From Dehalococcoidia bacterium (lineage in GTDB: Bacteria > Chloroflexota > Dehalococcoidia > JACPQF01): 9,846 nucleotides of DNA. Position 1 is the first letter of the stretch. Each line of letters opens with the position of its first letter. Position numbers and translations under genes: made by a program. Where the stretch lies: assembly GCA_030650265.1 (NCBI GenBank), contig JAUSEJ010000639.1, positions 1-9,846 on the forward strand, given 5' to 3'. The notes under the pieces were generated by a model. It ran no database searches. It was not told the origin of the DNA and saw nothing but the letters and a program-made list of their open reading frames with translations. Positions 8,924 to 9,846 of the stretch are shown here, one piece after another.

Positions 8924-8928
8924 CCTCC
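8924..8928 (-). promoter_or_regulatory. Shine-Dalgarno for the TTG start of ilvD
   Basis: GGAGG stands 6 nt before TTG at 8917, about 27 nt after the U-run of the second leader terminator. It is the only well-placed site for the first operon gene. Confidence 0.75.
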
Positions 8929-8955
8929 GTCAAAGCCACATTTGCTGCCGTAAAC

Positions 8956-8986
8956 AAAAACTTCCGGCCCGAGAAGGGGCGGAAGT
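8956..8986 (-). terminator. Second intrinsic terminator of the ilv-leu leader
   Basis: ACTTCCGCCCC (8986-8976) pairs with GGGCCGGAAGT (8970-8960) around a 5-nt loop, giving 10 pairs with one C-C mismatch, followed by a run of five T (8960-8956). Its 5' arm contains CCGCCCCTT (8982-8974), which is also the 3' arm of the second T-box antiterminator, so the two folds are mutually exclusive. It is the last control point before ilvD. Confidence 0.88.
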
Positions 8987-9017
8987 CGTTATCCCGCGGT
9001 ACCACCCTTGTTGATGC
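8974..9017 (-). promoter_or_regulatory. Second T-box antiterminator (no evident Stem I of its own)
   Basis: The consensus T-box AGGGTGGTACCGCGG (9008-8994) is followed by its partner CCGCCCCTT (8982-8974). AAGGG pairs with CCCTT and GCGG with CCGC, leaving the 7-nt bulge TGGTACC. TGGT in the bulge can pair with an ACCA tRNA end, the end expected of tRNA-Leu with discriminator A. The block 9017-8991 is a near copy of 9187-9159 in the first T-box. In the upstream stretch back to the first terminator I find no AGTA/GAA specifier loop and no GGTGAGA distal loop. It may respond to the same tRNA bound upstream, to a free acceptor end, or be a degenerate copy. Confidence 0.85.
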
Positions 9018-9053
9018 GTCTGGCTAATGGCAAGCTGTCAATCGGTCAGTGTA

Positions 9054-9117
9054 TCGCAGCGCCGGTCAAAGTGACAGGTCGTCCAAGCGCCGAATCGGGC
9101 TGGCGCCGGCGCCGCAA
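9054..9117 (-). other. GC-rich long hairpin between the two T-box switches
   Basis: In the transcript TGCGGCGCCGG (9117-9107) can pair with CCGGCGCTGCG (9064-9054), 11 pairs including two G-U, closing a loop of about 42 nt. The 5' side includes the perfect 12-nt palindrome GGCGCCGGCGCC (9113-9102), and an alternative pairing GCGCC/GGCGC inside the loop is possible. It occupies the place where a Stem I would be expected for the second T-box but has none of the Stem I signatures. The role is unknown; it could be a spacer fold or a highly diverged Stem I. Confidence 0.5.
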
Positions 9118-9126
9118 ATTGGTAAT

Positions 9127-9156
9127 AAAAAATCTCGTCCACAAAGGGACGAGATT
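9127..9156 (-). terminator. First intrinsic terminator of the ilv-leu leader
   Basis: AATCTCGTCC (9156-9147) and GGACGAGATT (9140-9131) form a perfect 10-bp stem with a 6-nt loop, and six T follow (9132-9127). The 5' arm includes CTCGTCC, needed by the first antiterminator, so formation of one prevents the other, the standard T-box arrangement. The terminator would stop transcription about 300 nt from the predicted start when leucyl-tRNA is charged. Confidence 0.92.
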
Positions 9157-9360
9157 CAATCCTCGCGGTACCACCCCAGGTTGATGCTTGCCGCATCCAC
9201 TCATTTAGCTATAACGGGCCAACCCGACCAGCCCTAGTGGGAGCCAATGGCTCGGTTCGAACTGGCAACTCAGGGGCGAGTTCGAAGGTCGTTGTTCCAC
9301 CGGGTTCTCACCAATCCCCGGCTCTCTGATGGAACAGGGATCCTGCTACTGCTCCCCTTC
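9145..9360 (-). ncRNA. Leucine T-box riboswitch (Stem I to antiterminator)
   Basis: This leader RNA senses uncharged tRNA-Leu. Stem I base: AGGGG (9358-9354) pairs with CCCCT (9276-9272). The specifier loop has AGTA (9350-9347) on the 5' side and GAA-CTC-G (9283-9277) on the 3' side, giving the specifier CUC, leucine, followed by the expected purine. TGTTCCA/TGGAACA (9336-9330, 9299-9293) and CCGGG/CCCGG (9321-9317, 9304-9300) complete the stem, with AGAGAG and a GGTGAGA-containing distal loop. CCGTTAT and AAATGAGTGG (about 9217-9197) match the Stem II A/B region. Stem III is GATGC/GCATC (9197-9193, 9187-9183) with loop GGCAA. The antiterminator pairs GGGG and GCGAG (9177-9162) with CTCGTCCCT (9153-9145) around the bulge TGGTACC. 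Control of an ilv-leu operon by a Leu(CUC) T-box is known from Bacillus subtilis. Confidence 0.93.
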
Positions 9361-9435
9361 TTCGCTTTCCCTATGCCGGCATTCAGACAAATCTATCCGC
9401 AAAAGGACAGGCCCTCGCCGGTAAACTATAAGCAA

Positions 9436-9465
9436 ACTATAACATAGCGCGCAGGTGCGTGTCAA
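9436..9465 (-). promoter_or_regulatory. Sigma70-type promoter of the ilv-leu operon
   Basis: On the minus strand TTGACA (9465-9460) is a perfect -35 box, and TATAGT (9441-9436) is a good -10 box with an 18-nt spacer. A T-rich stretch precedes the -35. Transcription would start near 9429, giving a leader of about 510 nt before ilvD and about 70 nt before T-box Stem I. A second TATAGT occurs 11 nt further downstream (9430-9425) but has no -35 partner. Confidence 0.85.
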
Positions 9466-9533
9466 GAAAAAAGCGGCAAGAGAACGCACAGGAAAAGCAT
9501 ACAGCGGTAGTGGTCTGTCTTGAATGGGACACG

Positions 9534-9551
9534 GGATGCCGTAAGGCATCC
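9534..9551. repeat. Short perfect hairpin in the spacer after the PIN gene
   Basis: GGATGCC (9534-9540) and GGCATCC (9545-9551) are exact inverted repeats with a 4-nt GTAA spacer. It lies about 50 nt past the PIN-gene stop and about 70 nt before the operon promoter. No T-run follows on the minus strand, so terminator function for the PIN gene is uncertain. The rest of the 9466-9599 spacer shows nothing I can name. Confidence 0.5.
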
Positions 9552-9599
9552 TCGGGGTCAGGTGTTTCGAACTCTGGTTTTCGCTAGCTGCGGGTCGGA

Positions 9600-9846
9600 C
9601 TAGGGCTCCAGACGGCGGAGGCCTCGAATCTGGTCGAAATGGAGGTCATAGCTTACTAGCTCTGGTGGCCGGGTCTGCTCGATCAGGGCCGCATGGTAGC
9701 AGTCGATATAGTCGATGGCAAGGCTCGTGTAAAGGTCGAAGATTCGGTTGAAAAGCCGTTTCTTATCGATCTTAAGGTTGGGCAGGTTGATTAGGGGTAG
9801 CAGCCGGTCTCTGATCTCCTCCCGCCTGAGGTTGTAGGTCTTTTTG
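9600..9846 (-). CDS. PIN-domain (VapC-like) protein, C-terminal part (5' end outside window)
   Basis: An open frame of 81 codons enters from the right edge and ends at TAG (9602-9600). The fragment matches the C-terminal half of PIN-domain nucleases. LAIDYIDCYHAALIE (residues 42-56 of the fragment) holds the acidic helix start, and ELVSYDLHFDQIRGLRRLEP (62-81) is the typical strand ending in S-x-D-x-x-F-D followed by a basic segment and a proline at the C-terminus. Such proteins are usually Mg-dependent ribonucleases acting as toxins of VapBC-type type II toxin-antitoxin systems. No antitoxin is visible; it would normally lie upstream, beyond the window. The gene is on the operon strand but separated from it by a promoter. 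Family confidence is moderate to good; toxin function is inference. Confidence 0.75.
   Translation of the reverse strand, partial: KKTYNLRREEIRDRLLPLINLPNLKIDKKRLFNRIFDLYTSLAIDYIDCYHAALIEQTRPPELVSYDLHFDQIRGLRRLEP

Noticed and set aside
9346..9549. 67-codon minus-strand frame across the promoter and Stem I (possible leader peptide)
   Set aside because: It begins upstream of the predicted transcription start and crosses the promoter and the first part of the T-box; it lacks a Shine-Dalgarno and leucine-codon runs typical of attenuator peptides.
9481..9599. Possible insertion-sequence end or remnant near the GGATGCC hairpin
   Set aside because: No matching second terminal repeat, target duplication or transposase fragment can be found in the window.

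Overview
The window is almost entirely one minus-strand operon for branched-chain amino acid synthesis, read from right to left: promoter, a long T-box leader, then ilvD, ilvB, ilvN, ilvC, leuA, leuC, leuD and the start of leuB, which runs off the left edge. Together the genes encode acetohydroxyacid synthase (large and small subunits), ketol-acid reductoisomerase, dihydroxy-acid dehydratase and the complete leucine branch as far as isopropylmalate dehydrogenase. Every step from pyruvate to 2-oxoisovalerate, and from there to 2-oxoisocaproate, is present (the last enzyme only in part). No transaminase gene is seen.

The right end (9600-9846) holds the C-terminal 81 residues of a PIN-domain (VapC-like) protein on the same strand. 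It is followed by about 130 bp of spacer with a small hairpin and then a good sigma70-type promoter (9436-9465). The roughly 510-nt untranslated leader (about 9429 to 8918) is the most interesting part. It begins with a canonical leucine T-box: Stem I with specifier CUC, Stem III, antiterminator and intrinsic terminator. A second, independent T-box antiterminator/terminator pair follows about 170 nt downstream. No recognisable Stem I or specifier loop lies in front of the second unit, so the leader looks like one tRNA reader controlling two serial switches, or a partly duplicated T-box.

Within the operon most junctions are tight (a 4-nt overlap, or gaps of 10-27 nt with Shine-Dalgarno sequences overlapping upstream stops). 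The two exceptions, leuC-leuD (111 nt) and leuD-leuB (90 nt), each hold a perfect 12-bp inverted repeat of similar sequence (GTAGGGGCGGGG and GTATGGGCGAAC). They look like dispersed palindromic repeats rather than terminators.

The organism is bacterial and moderately GC-rich. T-box control by transcription attenuation, this ilvD-B-N-C-leuA-C-D-B order, short-form LeuC/LeuD and GTAGGGGCG-type palindromes together suggest a Chloroflexota lineage (Dehalococcoidia-like) or, second choice, a clostridial Firmicute. This is inference from remembered patterns, not from a search. The other open reading frames on either strand look like shadows of these genes.
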